Positions 24,750 through 34,149 are shown, counted from the stretch's first letter. The stretch is DNA of 64,000 nucleotides from Streptosporangium canum (GCF_900113865.1 NZ_FOQY01000019.1:103623-167622); one strand, 5' to 3'. The notes: generated by a model from the sequence alone, not told the origin. Program-made: numbers and translations.

Positions 24750-26084
24750 GTGTTCCAGGAGAGTCGGAAGCTCGCGGCGCTCGCCCTGCCCCTGGCCCTC
24801 ACCCAGCTCGCCCAGGTCGCGCTGACGACCACCGACACGGTGATGATGGGCCTGCTCGGCACCGAGGCACTCGCCGCGGGCGGCCTGGCGATCGTGCTGT
24901 TCAACCAGCTCAGGACCATGGGGGTCGGCCTGGTGACGGGCCTGGGCAACCAGGTGGCGGCGGCGTCCGCGCGCGGCGGCGAGCGGTCGGAGCTCCGTGA
25001 CCTGGTGCGGGCGGGCATGACGCTGGCCACGCTCGCCGGTGTGGCGGGCGCCCTGCTCATGGTGGGCCTGGGGCACCTGCTCGCCTGGCTCGGCCAGGAC
25101 CCCCGGGTGATCGAGCTGGCCCGGCCGATGCTGCTGGCCCTCGCACCCGGCCTGGTGCCCTGCCTGTGGTTCCAGGTGATCCGCCAGTTCACCGTCGGCA
25201 TGCGGCGGCCCAAGGCGCTGGTGTGGATCACTGTGGTGTCCATCGCCGTGAACGCCGGCCTGAACTGGGTGCTCATCCACCCGTTCGGCCTCGCCGGGGT
25301 GGGCCTGGCCACCGCGCTGGTCTACCTGCTGTCCTTCCTGGCGCTCTACGCGATCACCCGGCGCGATCCCGTGCTCGCCCCGATGCTCGCGCTGGACGCC
25401 TGGCGGGTCCGTCCGGACCGCCTGCGGGGGCTGGCCCGCCTCGGCGTGCCGATCGCGGCGACCTACGGTTCCGAGGCGGGCTTCTTCTCGGTGGTCGCGC
25501 TGCTCATGGGCAGCTTCGGCGCCGCCGCGCTCGCCGCGCACACGGCGGTGAACCAGCTCGTCTACATCGTCTTCCAGATGAGCGTCGGCCTGTCCCACGC
25601 CGCCTCGATCAGCGTCAGCGGCGAGGTCGCGGTCGACGGGTACGGCTCCGCCGCGCGGGTCGGCCGGACCGCGCTCGTCCACGGCGCCCTGGTCGCGACC
25701 GTGATCGCCGCCGTCTACCTGCTCCTGCCCGAGGCGGTGCTGCGTCCCTTCCTCGACGCCGACCCCGCCGCGCTCGCGGTGGCCGCGGACCTGCTCGTGG
25801 TGGCCGCCGTGCTGCAGTACTTCGACAGCGCCCAGAACATCGGCGTCGGCCTGCTCCGAGGTCTCGACGACACCAGGTCCGGCTTCCGGATGACCTTGAT
25901 CGGCTACTGGGCCGTCGGCCTGCCGGCCGCCTGGCTGCTCGGCCACGTCGCCGGAGCGGGGCCGGTCGGCGCCTGGGTGGGCCTGCTCGCCGGGCTGGCC
26001 GTCACCGCCTTCCTGCTGCTGGCCCGTTTCCGCCGGACCCTCGGCGAGCGCGGCGGCGAGGCCGTGCGCGGCGCGGCCCGCTGA
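24750..26084 (+). CDS. MATE-family multidrug/metabolite exporter
   Basis: A 444-residue protein with twelve predicted membrane segments in two homologous halves; the first reads LAALALPLALTQLAQVALTTTDTVMMGLLG, the MATE signature region. It would export cationic or aromatic compounds in exchange for protons or sodium. GTG 24750 follows GGGGAGG (24738-24744) at 5 bases, so I choose it over ATG 24723, whose leader residues carry no family similarity. No regulator is adjacent. Substrate unknown. Confidence 0.9.
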   Translation: MFQESRKLAALALPLALTQLAQVALTTTDTVMMGLLGTEALAAGGLAIVLFNQLRTMGVGLVTGLGNQVAAASARGGERSELRDLVRAGMTLATLAGVAGALLMVGLGHLLAWLGQDPRVIELARPMLLALAPGLVPCLWFQVIRQFTVGMRRPKALVWITVVSIAVNAGLNWVLIHPFGLAGVGLATALVYLLSFLALYAITRRDPVLAPMLALDAWRVRPDRLRGLARLGVPIAATYGSEAGFFSVVALLMGSFGAAALAAHTAVNQLVYIVFQMSVGLSHAASISVSGEVAVDGYGSAARVGRTALVHGALVATVIAAVYLLLPEAVLRPFLDADPAALAVAADLLVVAAVLQYFDSAQNIGVGLLRGLDDTRSGFRMTLIGYWAVGLPAAWLLGHVAGAGPVGAWVGLLAGLAVTAFLLLARFRRTLGERGGEAVRGAAR

Positions 26085-26152
26085 CCCGTGCCCGGTGCGG
26101 CGATATCCGCTTGGCCGGGCTCGCACGGATGGGTATGGTCGCGCGGGTGTCC

Positions 26153-27370
26153 ATGATTGAGATCCGCCACGTCCCCGAGTCCGACTTCGAGCAGATCTTC
26201 GAGCTCAGCGACATCGTCTTCCACGGACGGACCGACGACGCGGAACGCGGGGCACGCCGATGGCGCTTCCTGCTGGCCCACCGCATCGGGGCCTACGACG
26301 GCGACCGCCTGGTGGGGTTCATGGCCTGCCTGCCGCTGGGCATGACGGTGCCGGGCGGCACCCTGGGATGCTCCGGCGTCACCTTCGTCGCGGTGCTGCC
26401 CACGCACCGCAGGCGAGGCGTGCTGACCGCGATGCTGGACCGGCTCTGGAGCGACCTGGCCGAGCGCGGCGAACCCCTGGCCGCGCTGTACGTGTCGGAG
26501 GCCGCGATCTACGGGAGGTTCGGTTTCGGCGCCGCCACCCGGGCGATCAGCATGGAGGTGGCCACGGACCGGCCCCTCGGCCTGCGCGTGGAGCCCGACC
26601 CCGGACCGCTCCGGCTGATCGCCCCCGCCGAGGCGGCCGAGGTCGTCGGCCCGCTGTACGGCAGGGCCGCCACCCGCCGCGCGGGCCAGTTCCTGCGGGA
26701 CGGGCGATGGTGGGCCAAGTCCGTGCTCCCCGAGGCCGATGAGGAGGACGACGACCTGACCGCCCCGCGCGTCGTCGTGCTCGGCGAGGAGCCCCGCGGG
26801 TACGCCGTCTACCGCGCCAAGCAGGGGGACGACAGCATCGGCGTGCCCGGCGTGGTGCAGCTCGTCGAGTTGGAGGCCGACACGGCCGAGGCGGAGGCGG
26901 CGCTCTGGCGCTACCTGGCCTCGGTCGACCTGACCGGCCGGATCCGCTGCTGGGCGCGGCCGGTCGACGACCTGCTGCCCCTGCTGGCCGCCGACCCGGA
27001 CCAGGTGATCGTGACGCGGACCTGGCCCGCGCTCTGGCTGCGGCTGGTCGATCTGGAGGCCGCGCTCACCCGGCGAGGCTGGGCGCGGGAGGTGGAGGTC
27101 GTCCTGGAGATCCGGGACGAGCACATCCCCGCCAACCACGGCCGCTGGAGCCTGCGGGCCGGCCCCGGCGGCGCGTCCTGCACCCGTACCGATTCCGCGC
27201 CCGACCTGACGCTCGCCGTGCGCGACCTCGCCTCCGCCTATCTCGGTGATGTCCCGGTGCGCAGGCTCGTCGCCGCGGGGCTCGCCGTCGAGCACACCCC
27301 GGGTGCGGCTGGGCGCCTCGACGCCGCGCTGGCCACCCCCGCCGCGCCTTTCGCGGCCGACCAGTTCTGA
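26153..27370 (+). CDS. Eis-like GNAT N-acetyltransferase
   Basis: A 405-residue protein with the Eis architecture: an N-terminal GNAT domain, with the acetyl-CoA loop VAVLPTHRRRGVLTAML and YVSEAAIYGRFGFG, then a second GNAT-like domain and a C-terminal sterol-carrier-like domain (DLTLAVRDLASAYLGD). The chain ends in ...FAADQF, giving the C-terminal carboxylate that Eis enzymes use in catalysis. It acetylates amines; Eis members modify aminoglycosides, but the natural substrate here is unknown. The start is ATG 26153 or GTG 26147, two codons apart. It is separate from the MATE gene by 68 bases. Confidence 0.85.
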   Translation: MIEIRHVPESDFEQIFELSDIVFHGRTDDAERGARRWRFLLAHRIGAYDGDRLVGFMACLPLGMTVPGGTLGCSGVTFVAVLPTHRRRGVLTAMLDRLWSDLAERGEPLAALYVSEAAIYGRFGFGAATRAISMEVATDRPLGLRVEPDPGPLRLIAPAEAAEVVGPLYGRAATRRAGQFLRDGRWWAKSVLPEADEEDDDLTAPRVVVLGEEPRGYAVYRAKQGDDSIGVPGVVQLVELEADTAEAEAALWRYLASVDLTGRIRCWARPVDDLLPLLAADPDQVIVTRTWPALWLRLVDLEAALTRRGWAREVEVVLEIRDEHIPANHGRWSLRAGPGGASCTRTDSAPDLTLAVRDLASAYLGDVPVRRLVAAGLAVEHTPGAAGRLDAALATPAAPFAADQF

Positions 27371-27388
27371 GGCGCGCCCGGAGGGGCA

Positions 27389-27805
27389 CTACCAGCGGCG
27401 GCGTTCCGCCCCGAGCCCGAGTGCCCGGGCCACCTCGCCGACGTTGTGGAACTCCCCGTCGGGCAGGTCGCGCAGGCTCTCGACGATGGCGTCGGGGGCC
27501 ATCTTCGCCTCGGCGTGCGCCATGAGCTCGTCGCGGTCCGACGGCCAGTGGGCGTCGCTCAGCCACTTCGCGATGGCGCTGCGGCGCTCGACCTCCACGG
27601 CGGTGATGCCCTCGGGGGTGCCGGGCTCGTGTCCCGGCGGGTACCTCCTGGGGGCCGTCTCCTCCTCGGGGTCCACGATCCCCTGGGGGTCCGCCCATTC
27701 CTCGGTGTGGGCGGGGCCGCTGCCGTGGACGACACCTTGGGTCTCGTGCTTCTGCTCATCATCGACGCGCGGGCTGTGCTTGGCGCTGCCGCGTTCAGCA
27801 TTCAT
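27389..27805 (-). CDS. DUF2795-domain protein
   Basis: A 138-residue acidic, hydrophilic protein. The first 75 residues are disordered and rich in charged and proline residues (EEWADPQGIVDPEEE). The C-terminal 60 residues match DUF2795: VERRSAIAKWLSDAHWPSDR, then LPDGEFHNVGEVARALG. Start ATG 27805 follows GGGAGG at 7 bases. DUF2795 proteins are common in actinomycetes and of unknown function; a small helical binding domain is likely. It is convergent with the Eis-like gene, with 18 bases between. Confidence 0.8.
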   Translation of the reverse strand: MNAERGSAKHSPRVDDEQKHETQGVVHGSGPAHTEEWADPQGIVDPEEETAPRRYPPGHEPGTPEGITAVEVERRSAIAKWLSDAHWPSDRDELMAHAEAKMAPDAIVESLRDLPDGEFHNVGEVARALGLGAERRRW

Positions 27806-28044
27806 GGCCTGACCTCCCGAAACAGGATCGTGAGGTATCCCGTACCCACTAGCGGAGTGCCCACATCTCCCGCTTACCTCCTGAATATCCCCTTTCATTG
27901 AGTAATTGTGTAAATCCCGAGAAAAGGGGCAAGTGGCCGGTGCTGGATCCGTCTCGTCCGCTCCCCACGGAGCGGAGCGGATCCCGATGACAGGGGGACA
28001 GGACGCCGAGTCGTCCGAGGGCGACGGTTGCCGAGGAGGTAGCG

Positions 28045-29418
28045 ATGGCGATCGCGACGATCAACCCCGCCACGGGGGAGACGCTGAAGACCTTCGAACC
28101 GCTGAGCGAACACGAGGTGGACGAGCGGCTCGCACTCGCCGCCGCGGAGTTCGAGATCTACCGCGCCACCGATTTCAAGCAGCGGGCGGCCTGGATGCAG
28201 AGCGCCGCCGGCCTGCTGGAGTCCGAGCAGGAGCAGGTGGCCCGGCTGATGACCACCGAGATGGGCAAGACGCTGGTCTCGGCCCGGGCGGAGGTGGCCA
28301 AGTGCGTGAAGGGGATGCGCTACTACGCCGAGCACGCCGAGGAGTTCCTGGCCGACGAGCCGGCGGACGCCCCCGCGGTGGGAGCGCGCAAGGCGTACGC
28401 GCGCTACCAGCCGCTCGGGCCGGTGCTCGCGGTGATGCCGTGGAACTTCCCCCTGTGGCAGGCGGTCCGGTTCGCCGCCCCGGCGCTGATGGCCGGCAAC
28501 GTGGGGCTGCTCAAGCACGCCTCGAACGTGCCGCAGACCGCGCTCTACCTGGGCGAGCTGTTCGCCCGGGCGGGGTTCCCGCGCGGTTGCTTCCAGACCC
28601 TGCTGATCGGCTCCGGGCAGGTCGAGGCGGTCCTGCGGGACCGGCGGGTGGTGGCGGCCACGCTGACCGGGTCCGAGCCGGCCGGCCGGTCGGTCGCCGC
28701 GATCGCGGGCAGCGAGGTCAAGAAGACCGTCCTGGAGCTGGGCGGTTCGGACCCCTACATCGTGATGCCGTCCGCCGACCTCGACGGCGCCGTGGCCACC
28801 GCGGTCACCGCGCGGGTGCAGAACAACGGCCAGTCCTGCATCGCGGCCAAGCGGTTCATCGTGCACGCCGAGGTGTACGACGACTTCGCCGACCGGTTCG
28901 TGGCGCGGATGGAGGCGCTGCGGGTGGGGGATCCGGAGGACGAGTCGACCGATGTGGGGCCGCTCGCCACCCGGCAGGGACGCGACGACGTCGAGAAGAT
29001 CGTGGCCGACGCGGCCGGGCGCGGCGCGCGGGTGCTGTGCGGAGGATGGAGCCCCGACCGGCCCGGCTGGTTCTACCAGCCGACCGTGGTCGCCGGCGTC
29101 ACCCCGGAGATGAGGCTGTTCGGCGAGGAGGTGTTCGGCCCGGTCGCCTCGCTGTACCGGGTCGGCGACATCGACGAGGCGCTCGCCCTGGCCAACATCA
29201 CCTCCTTCGGACTCGGCTCCAACGCCTGGACCGCCGACGTGGTCGAGCAGGAGCGCTTCATCACCGACCTGGAGGCCGGCATCGTCTGCATCAACGGCAT
29301 GGTCGTCTCCTATCCCGAGCTGCCGTTCGGCGGGGTCAAGAACTCCGGGTACGGCCGGGAGCTGTCCGCGCACGGCATCCGCGAGTTCTGCAACATCAAG
29401 GCCGTCTGGATCGGCTGA
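28045..29418 (+). CDS. Succinate-semialdehyde dehydrogenase-type ALDH
   Basis: A 457-residue aldehyde dehydrogenase. MPWNFPLWQ (coenzyme site), LTGSEPAGRSVA, catalytic Glu231 in LELGGSDP and nucleophile Cys265 in NNGQSCIAAKRF are all present. The short length and INPATGE start match the NAD(P)-dependent succinate-semialdehyde dehydrogenase (GabD1/SSADH) group. It would oxidise succinate semialdehyde to succinate at the end of the GABA shunt. No GABA aminotransferase is nearby, so it is probably monocistronic. ATG 28045 has GAGGAGG upstream. Other short aliphatic aldehydes are possible substrates. Confidence 0.88.
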   Translation: MAIATINPATGETLKTFEPLSEHEVDERLALAAAEFEIYRATDFKQRAAWMQSAAGLLESEQEQVARLMTTEMGKTLVSARAEVAKCVKGMRYYAEHAEEFLADEPADAPAVGARKAYARYQPLGPVLAVMPWNFPLWQAVRFAAPALMAGNVGLLKHASNVPQTALYLGELFARAGFPRGCFQTLLIGSGQVEAVLRDRRVVAATLTGSEPAGRSVAAIAGSEVKKTVLELGGSDPYIVMPSADLDGAVATAVTARVQNNGQSCIAAKRFIVHAEVYDDFADRFVARMEALRVGDPEDESTDVGPLATRQGRDDVEKIVADAAGRGARVLCGGWSPDRPGWFYQPTVVAGVTPEMRLFGEEVFGPVASLYRVGDIDEALALANITSFGLGSNAWTADVVEQERFITDLEAGIVCINGMVVSYPELPFGGVKNSGYGRELSAHGIREFCNIKAVWIG

Positions 29419-29501
29419 GCCGCCGGCGGGACCGAGCCCGCTCCGGCCGGGGCCGGTCCGGAGACAGGCATCACGTGCCCGTCAGTAGAGTCCTTGTGGC
29501 G

Positions 29502-30005
29502 CTACCCCGCCGGTCGCTGGGCATCGGCGGCCGCTCTGACGGTCAGTTCGGGCTCGCGGATCGGCAGCCATAGGTAGGCCACGTCCAGCTCGCCCGACTT
29601 GAGCAGGTCCAGAGGGGAGGCCGGCTGGATCTCGCGATGCTGGAGGCGGGCGTTCGGGTGGCGGGCCAGGAACAGGTCGAGAACGTTCTTGATCTGTAGG
29701 GAGTACGGGCCGAGGGTGCCGAGGGTCAGTGTTCCCGCGGTGCCGTCGGCGGTGGCCTGAGCGGTCGCGATCCCTTGCATGATCTGCCGGTGGCCGCTTT
29801 TGAGCGCTTGGTGCAGCTGCTCACCGAGTGGGGAGAGACGCACGGCTCGGGTGGTGCGGTCGAACAGGGGCGCGCCGATGCGCCGCTCCTGCTTTTTGAT
29901 CGTTTGGCTGACGCGGGCCGGGCTGATGCCCAGCCGCTCGGCCGTACGGCTGAAGTGCAGCTCCTCGGCCGCCGTCAGAAAGATCTCGATCTCTCGCATC
30001 TCCAT
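29502..30005 (-). pseudogene. C-terminally truncated LysR-family regulator
   Basis: A 167-residue ORF whose first 60 residues form a clear LysR winged HTH (EIEIFLTAAEELHFSRTAERL, then PARVSQTIKKQERRIGAPLFDRTTRAVRLSPLG). The start of the effector domain follows (GTLTLGTLGPYS, PLDLLKSGELDVAYLWLP). LysR proteins are normally about 300 residues; here the frame stops about 130 residues early, at 29502, and the last 15 residues no longer look like the family. It diverges from the alpha/beta hydrolase gene, the usual target position. It may still bind DNA but would have lost effector control. Confidence 0.65.
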
Positions 30006-30161
30006 GGGCGGGCCTCCGGATTCTTTAGCTCAGGGTTAAAAGACGTTATCGGATCCGTCGTTGATGCGACGCAGGTGAATCGGGGAGACTGGGGCGCGCA
30101 GAACGTCCCAAATGCGGCGTGCTCGAAGGCAGTTCAGGAAACTGCCGACTCTGGAGGTTCG

Positions 30162-31331
30162 GTGCCCGTCGGTTATCTGATCCCTGTGGCGCTCGTCGCG
30201 ATCGGGACGCTGTTCGCGCTGCGGCCGGTGCCGGGGTGGACCCCGCTCGGCCGGGTGAGCTACTTCTTCGGGCTGGCCGCCAACGAACTGCCGTTCGCGG
30301 CCTTCTTCTGGCTGCTGCTGGCCCCGACGGCGCTGGCGTTCGCCGAGGGGGACATCCACTCGGCGGGCGGCTGGGCGATCGTCGCCCTGGCCGCCGTGTC
30401 CACGATCGGGCTCGCGGTCATCGCCTCCCGCGGCCTGGGCGAGCGGGCCAGGATCGAGCGCGCGATGGACGCGGGCCTGGGCGCGGGGTGGCGCGCCGCC
30501 ATCGACACCGATCTCAGCGCCGGACTGCGCCGCCGTCCGCCGTGGGCCCGCATCCTGTTCCTGCCCATCCTCAAGCGCCGCCCGGACGTCCGGCGCGTGG
30601 CCGATCTCTCGTACGGCGAAGCGGGCCGGCGCAACCTGCTCGACGTCTACCACCACCGCTCCCGTCCGCAGGGCGCGCCGGTCATGATCCACCTGCACGG
30701 CGGCACCTATTCGGGCGGCCACAAGAACAGCCAGTCGCTTCCCCTGCTCTACCACCTCGCCGGCCAGGGCTGGGTGTGCGTCAGCGCCAACTACCGACTC
30801 CGGCCGCAGGCCCAGCACCCGGATCACCTGATCGACCTCAAGAAGATCATCGCCTGGGTGCGCGAGCACGCCCACGAGTACGGCGCCGACCCGTCGACGC
30901 TGTTCGTCGCGGGCAGCTCGGCGGGCGGGCACATGGCGGCGCTGGCCGCGCTCACCCCCAACGACCCCGCCTTCCAGCCGGGCTTCGAGGACGCCGACAC
31001 CTCCGTGACCGGCGCCATCTACCTGAACGGCTGGTACGGCACCTATTTCGGCCAGGGCCCCGAGTCCTCGCCGCTGTCCCACATCACACCGGACGCGCCG
31101 CCGTTCCTCGTGGCACACGGCGATCTGGACCCGCTGGTGCCCGTGGCCGAGGCCAGGGAATTCGCCGACCGGCTGCGCGCGACCTCGGCCGCCCCCGTCG
31201 TCTACGCCGAACTGCGCGGCGGCAACCACGCCTTCGACCTGTACCACTCGGTCCGCTTCGAGGCGGTCATCGACGCCATTGAGGCCTTCACCGCCCTGGT
31301 GAGATCACAGAAGAGGACACCCCAACCCTAG
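30162..31331 (+). CDS. Membrane-anchored alpha/beta hydrolase (esterase/lipase type)
   Basis: A 389-residue protein. Three N-terminal membrane spans (YLIPVALVAIGTLFAL; FFGLAANELPFAAFFWLLLA; AIVALAAVSTIGLAVIA) precede a hormone-sensitive-lipase-like catalytic domain: oxyanion HLHGGTYSGG, nucleophile GSSAGG, acid HGDLDPLV and base GGNHAFD. It hydrolyses an ester at the membrane, the active site probably cytosolic. GTG 30162 follows GGAGG at 4 bases; the longer upstream reading runs through the LysR region and is rejected. A truncated LysR gene diverges from it and may once have controlled it. Confidence 0.82.
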   Translation: MPVGYLIPVALVAIGTLFALRPVPGWTPLGRVSYFFGLAANELPFAAFFWLLLAPTALAFAEGDIHSAGGWAIVALAAVSTIGLAVIASRGLGERARIERAMDAGLGAGWRAAIDTDLSAGLRRRPPWARILFLPILKRRPDVRRVADLSYGEAGRRNLLDVYHHRSRPQGAPVMIHLHGGTYSGGHKNSQSLPLLYHLAGQGWVCVSANYRLRPQAQHPDHLIDLKKIIAWVREHAHEYGADPSTLFVAGSSAGGHMAALAALTPNDPAFQPGFEDADTSVTGAIYLNGWYGTYFGQGPESSPLSHITPDAPPFLVAHGDLDPLVPVAEAREFADRLRATSAAPVVYAELRGGNHAFDLYHSVRFEAVIDAIEAFTALVRSQKRTPQP

Positions 31332-31446
31332 GAACCCCGACCTCTCGGCCCGGCGCTCGGGAACACACGATGAGCCCCGGACGGAGCTTCCATCACCTGG
31401 CGGGTGGGGGTACGTTCGGGAGCGGAGGGCCGGCCTGGGAAGTCAT

Positions 31447-31499
31447 ACGGACCGGCCCGCCAGGGGGCGCGCCCCAGGGGGTCGAGCGGGCCGGTCCGT
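31447..31499. terminator. Bidirectional terminator between convergent genes
   Basis: ACGGACCGGCCCGC (31447-31460) pairs perfectly with GCGGGCCGGTCCGT (31486-31499). The loop itself contains the palindrome GGGGCGCGCCCC. It sits 2 bases from the stop of the leftward PLP-enzyme gene and ends transcription from both sides. Confidence 0.85.
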
Positions 31500-31501
31500 G
31501 A

Positions 31502-32875
31502 TCATGGGGTGGCGGAGCGGCGCAGGGCGACCGCGTCCTGGAGGACCTTCACGGGGTCCTGGCCGTCGATCAGCAGGCGGCGCATCAGCGTCGCCACCTC
31601 GCGCATGGTCTCCGGGCCGAGGCCGCGGCGGGTCACCTCCTGGGTGCCGATCCGCAGGCCCCGCATGGGCTCGCCTGGGGCCTGGTCGGGCAGGCCGATG
31701 CCGCTGAGGTAGACGCCGCCCTCGGCCAGCAGCCGGGCCGCGCCGTCCCCGCCGCCGAACGCGGCGGCGTCCACCGCCACATGGTGGGAGACGGTCCAGC
31801 CCAGGTGGGAGGCCGCGACGGTGAAGCCCTCGCCCTCCAGCGCCGCGGCCAGCGCCCTGGCGTTGGCGATGCAGCGGTCGGCGTAGGCGGGACCGGCCGC
31901 GGCGTGCTCGGCGGCGGCGACGGCCAGCGGGGCCAGCCGGGAGGCGTCGTAGTTCGCGGTCAGGCCGGGGTAGGCGGCCGTGGACACCCGGTGCGCGAGG
32001 TCCTCGTCGCGGCTCACGACGGCCGCGCCGGGCGGGCCGCCGAAGGATTTGTAGGTCGACATGGTCACCAGGTGCGCCCCCTCGTCCAGCGGCCGCTGGA
32101 ACCGGCCGCCCGCGATCAGACCGGCCATGTGCGAGGCGTCGTAGACCAGGACCGCGCCCACCTCGTCGCACGCCGCCCGGACCCGCGCGACGTCGTGCGG
32201 GAAGAGCATCAGGCTCGCGCCGACCACCACCAGCGCCGGCCGCTGCTCCCGCAGGAACGCCGGCAGCGCGTCGTAGTCGATGTCGAACCGGCCGGCGTCG
32301 TAGGGCAGGTCGACCACCCGCAGGCCCCGGACCCCGGCCGCGCCCTGGGCGTGGTGGCTGGCGTGGCCGCCGGCGGCCTCCGGCAGCACCGCGATCGTGT
32401 CGCCCGGCCGGGCGAACGCGGTGTAGCAGGCGAGGTTGGCCATCGTCGCGCTCTGCAGTCTGACCTCGGCGAACTCGCCGCCCATCAGTGCCGCGACCTG
32501 GAGCGGGGCGAGCACCTCCAGCACGTCCAGCTCGTCCAGCCCGGTCTGGAACTTCTCTCCCGGCCAGCCCATGGAGGGACGGCTGCCCAGGGAGAGCTCG
32601 TGGGCGGCGCGGGCCCGCTCGCTCATCGTGTTGGTGCCCGCGTACAGGACGATCCCATCCTCGTCGAGACGGCCCCGGTGCTCGGCGAGCACCGCGTCGA
32701 CCAGGCGGGTGACCTCGTGAAGGTCCAGCCCGCCCAGCTCCGACTCCAGCTCCACCAGGCGTCGCTGTGCCCGGGACGAGGCCCAGGGGGCGACTCGGCT
32801 GCGCTCTTCCACGGCGGTTCCTTCCGGAAAGGGGGGGATGATGCGACGGTACGGCTCGGGATGGAAAGTCGTCAT
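31502..32875 (-). CDS. SHMT-like fold-type I PLP enzyme
   Basis: A 457-residue protein related to serine hydroxymethyltransferase. YDASHMAGLIAGG (PLP-binding Asp246 and His249) and MSTYKSFGGPPGA (Schiff-base Lys276) are in the expected places, as is GWPGEKFQTGLDELD near residue 103. The tetrahydrofolate-contact region diverges, so it is probably not housekeeping GlyA; an alpha-methylserine or hydroxy-amino-acid aldolase/transferase is a reasonable alternative. ATG 32875 is preferred; ATG 32896 in frame would abut the operator. A PucR-type regulator diverges from it across a 7-bp-arm dyad, so it is probably induced by its substrate. Confidence 0.8.
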   Translation of the reverse strand: MTTFHPEPYRRIIPPFPEGTAVEERSRVAPWASSRAQRRLVELESELGGLDLHEVTRLVDAVLAEHRGRLDEDGIVLYAGTNTMSERARAAHELSLGSRPSMGWPGEKFQTGLDELDVLEVLAPLQVAALMGGEFAEVRLQSATMANLACYTAFARPGDTIAVLPEAAGGHASHHAQGAAGVRGLRVVDLPYDAGRFDIDYDALPAFLREQRPALVVVGASLMLFPHDVARVRAACDEVGAVLVYDASHMAGLIAGGRFQRPLDEGAHLVTMSTYKSFGGPPGAAVVSRDEDLAHRVSTAAYPGLTANYDASRLAPLAVAAAEHAAAGPAYADRCIANARALAAALEGEGFTVAASHLGWTVSHHVAVDAAAFGGGDGAARLLAEGGVYLSGIGLPDQAPGEPMRGLRIGTQEVTRRGLGPETMREVATLMRRLLIDGQDPVKVLQDAVALRRSATP

Positions 32876-32896
32876 CGTCCCGCCAGTGGAGATCAT

Positions 32897-32912
32897 TCCT
32901 ACATCTGTAGGA
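32897..32912. promoter_or_regulatory. Operator dyad in divergent promoter
   Basis: TCCTACA-TC-TGTAGGA is a perfect 7-bp inverted repeat that lies between the divergent PLP-enzyme and PucR-family genes, 7 bases before the latter's start. It is the obvious binding site for the PucR-type regulator. Confidence 0.7.
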
Positions 32913-32919
32913 TTTATGG

Positions 32920-34149
32920 GTGATCACGCATGATGTCCAGGACCTTCTTGATTCCCTGGCCATGGCCGTCGGGCGGGGCATGGCCGTGGACGACCCCGAG
33001 GGCAGGGTCGTCGCGCACAGCGTCCACCACGGCGAGGTCGATCAGGTCCGGGCCCAGGCGATCCTGTCCAGATCCGTCCCCGCCGAGGTCGAGATCTGGC
33101 AGGAGGCCCACGGGGTGGCCACGACGCGCGAGCCGGTCAGGATCCCGGCCAACCCGGCGCTGGGCATGGCGGCCAGGCTCTGCGTGCCGCTGCTCCACCG
33201 GGGCAGGCGTGTCGGCTCCCTCTGGATCATCGAGGGCGGCGGCCCGCTGAGCTCCGAGGAGGAGGCCAGGGCCGTGCGCGACGCCGCCGCCATCGCCGCC
33301 CTGCTCGACGGCGGCGGCAGCTCCCACACCCTGCGCCGCCTGCTCAACGGGGAGATCACCGTACGGCGGGCGGCCGGGATCCTCGGCGAGGGGCCGCTAC
33401 GGGTCCTGGCCGTGCGCGCCCCGGCCGGCCGCGGTGACGCCGTGCGGGGCGACCTCGCGCGGGGCGACGGCCCCCGCGGTGACGCCGTGCGGGGCGACCT
33501 CGCGCGGGGCGACGGCCCCCGCGGCGACGCCGTACGGGATGACGGCGCGGGGGACGCCGCCGTGCCGGGTGACGGCTCACATGGTGACGTCGCACCCGGG
33601 GAGCCGGGGGGACTGGCCGGAGTGGTCGGCGACGAACTCTCCCGGATGCGCCGTCCCCCCGCCTTCGCGGTCGTCGACAGGCATGTCGTGCTGCTGCTCA
33701 ACGGCGGTGAGGACGCGTCCGCGCTGGGGGAGTCGCTGGCCGCCAGAGCCGGCGGCCTCGTGGGGATCAGCGCGGTCCATCCCGGACTCGGATCGCTCCG
33801 GCAGGCGTACGGCGAGGCGGTCGCCGCGGCCAGGGCCGCCGCGGCCGAGCCGGCGCTCGGACCGGCCGCCCGCTGGGCGGAACTCGGCGTCTACCGGCTG
33901 CTCGCCGACCCCACGGCCTACTCGCTCGGCTCGCTGCGCGAGCATCCGGCGCTCGCCGTCACGCTGGAGACCTACCTGGACCACGGAGGGGACGCCCAGG
34001 AGACGGCCCGCCTGCTCCACCTGCACCGCACCAGCCTCTACTACCGTCTGGCCAGGATCGAGGAGCTGACCGGGCGGAGCCTGAAGGATGGAACCCAACG
34101 GTTAGAACTCCATCTCGCGCTGAAGCTCGCCCGCTGGAATGCGGTGTAG
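32920..34149 (+). CDS. PucR-family (CdaR-like) transcriptional regulator
   Basis: A 409-residue regulator. The N-terminal half (about 1-130) is GAF-like (DPEGRVVAHSVHHGEVDQV...CVPLLHRGRRVGSLWIIEG). A repetitive linker (about 170-215) follows, encoded by a perfect 45-bp tandem duplication. The C-terminal PucR HTH domain is LEHPAL-type: VTLETYLDHGGDAQETARLLHLHRTSLYYRL. It probably controls the divergent SHMT-like gene through the dyad at 32897-32912. GTG 32920 starts 7 bases after the dyad with no good ribosome-binding site, so a leaderless mRNA is possible. Confidence 0.85.
   Translation: MITHDVQDLLDSLAMAVGRGMAVDDPEGRVVAHSVHHGEVDQVRAQAILSRSVPAEVEIWQEAHGVATTREPVRIPANPALGMAARLCVPLLHRGRRVGSLWIIEGGGPLSSEEEARAVRDAAAIAALLDGGGSSHTLRRLLNGEITVRRAAGILGEGPLRVLAVRAPAGRGDAVRGDLARGDGPRGDAVRGDLARGDGPRGDAVRDDGAGDAAVPGDGSHGDVAPGEPGGLAGVVGDELSRMRRPPAFAVVDRHVVLLLNGGEDASALGESLAARAGGLVGISAVHPGLGSLRQAYGEAVAAARAAAAEPALGPAARWAELGVYRLLADPTAYSLGSLREHPALAVTLETYLDHGGDAQETARLLHLHRTSLYYRLARIEELTGRSLKDGTQRLELHLALKLARWNAV
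33431..33538 (+). repeat. 45-bp perfect tandem duplication in the PucR gene
   Basis: 33431-33475 and 33476-33520 are identical 45-base units, starting GCGGTGACGCCGTGCGGGGC. A partial third copy follows at 33521-33538. In frame they encode a 15-residue unit (GDAVRGDLARGDGPR) in the linker between the sensor and HTH domains. Confidence 0.9.
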
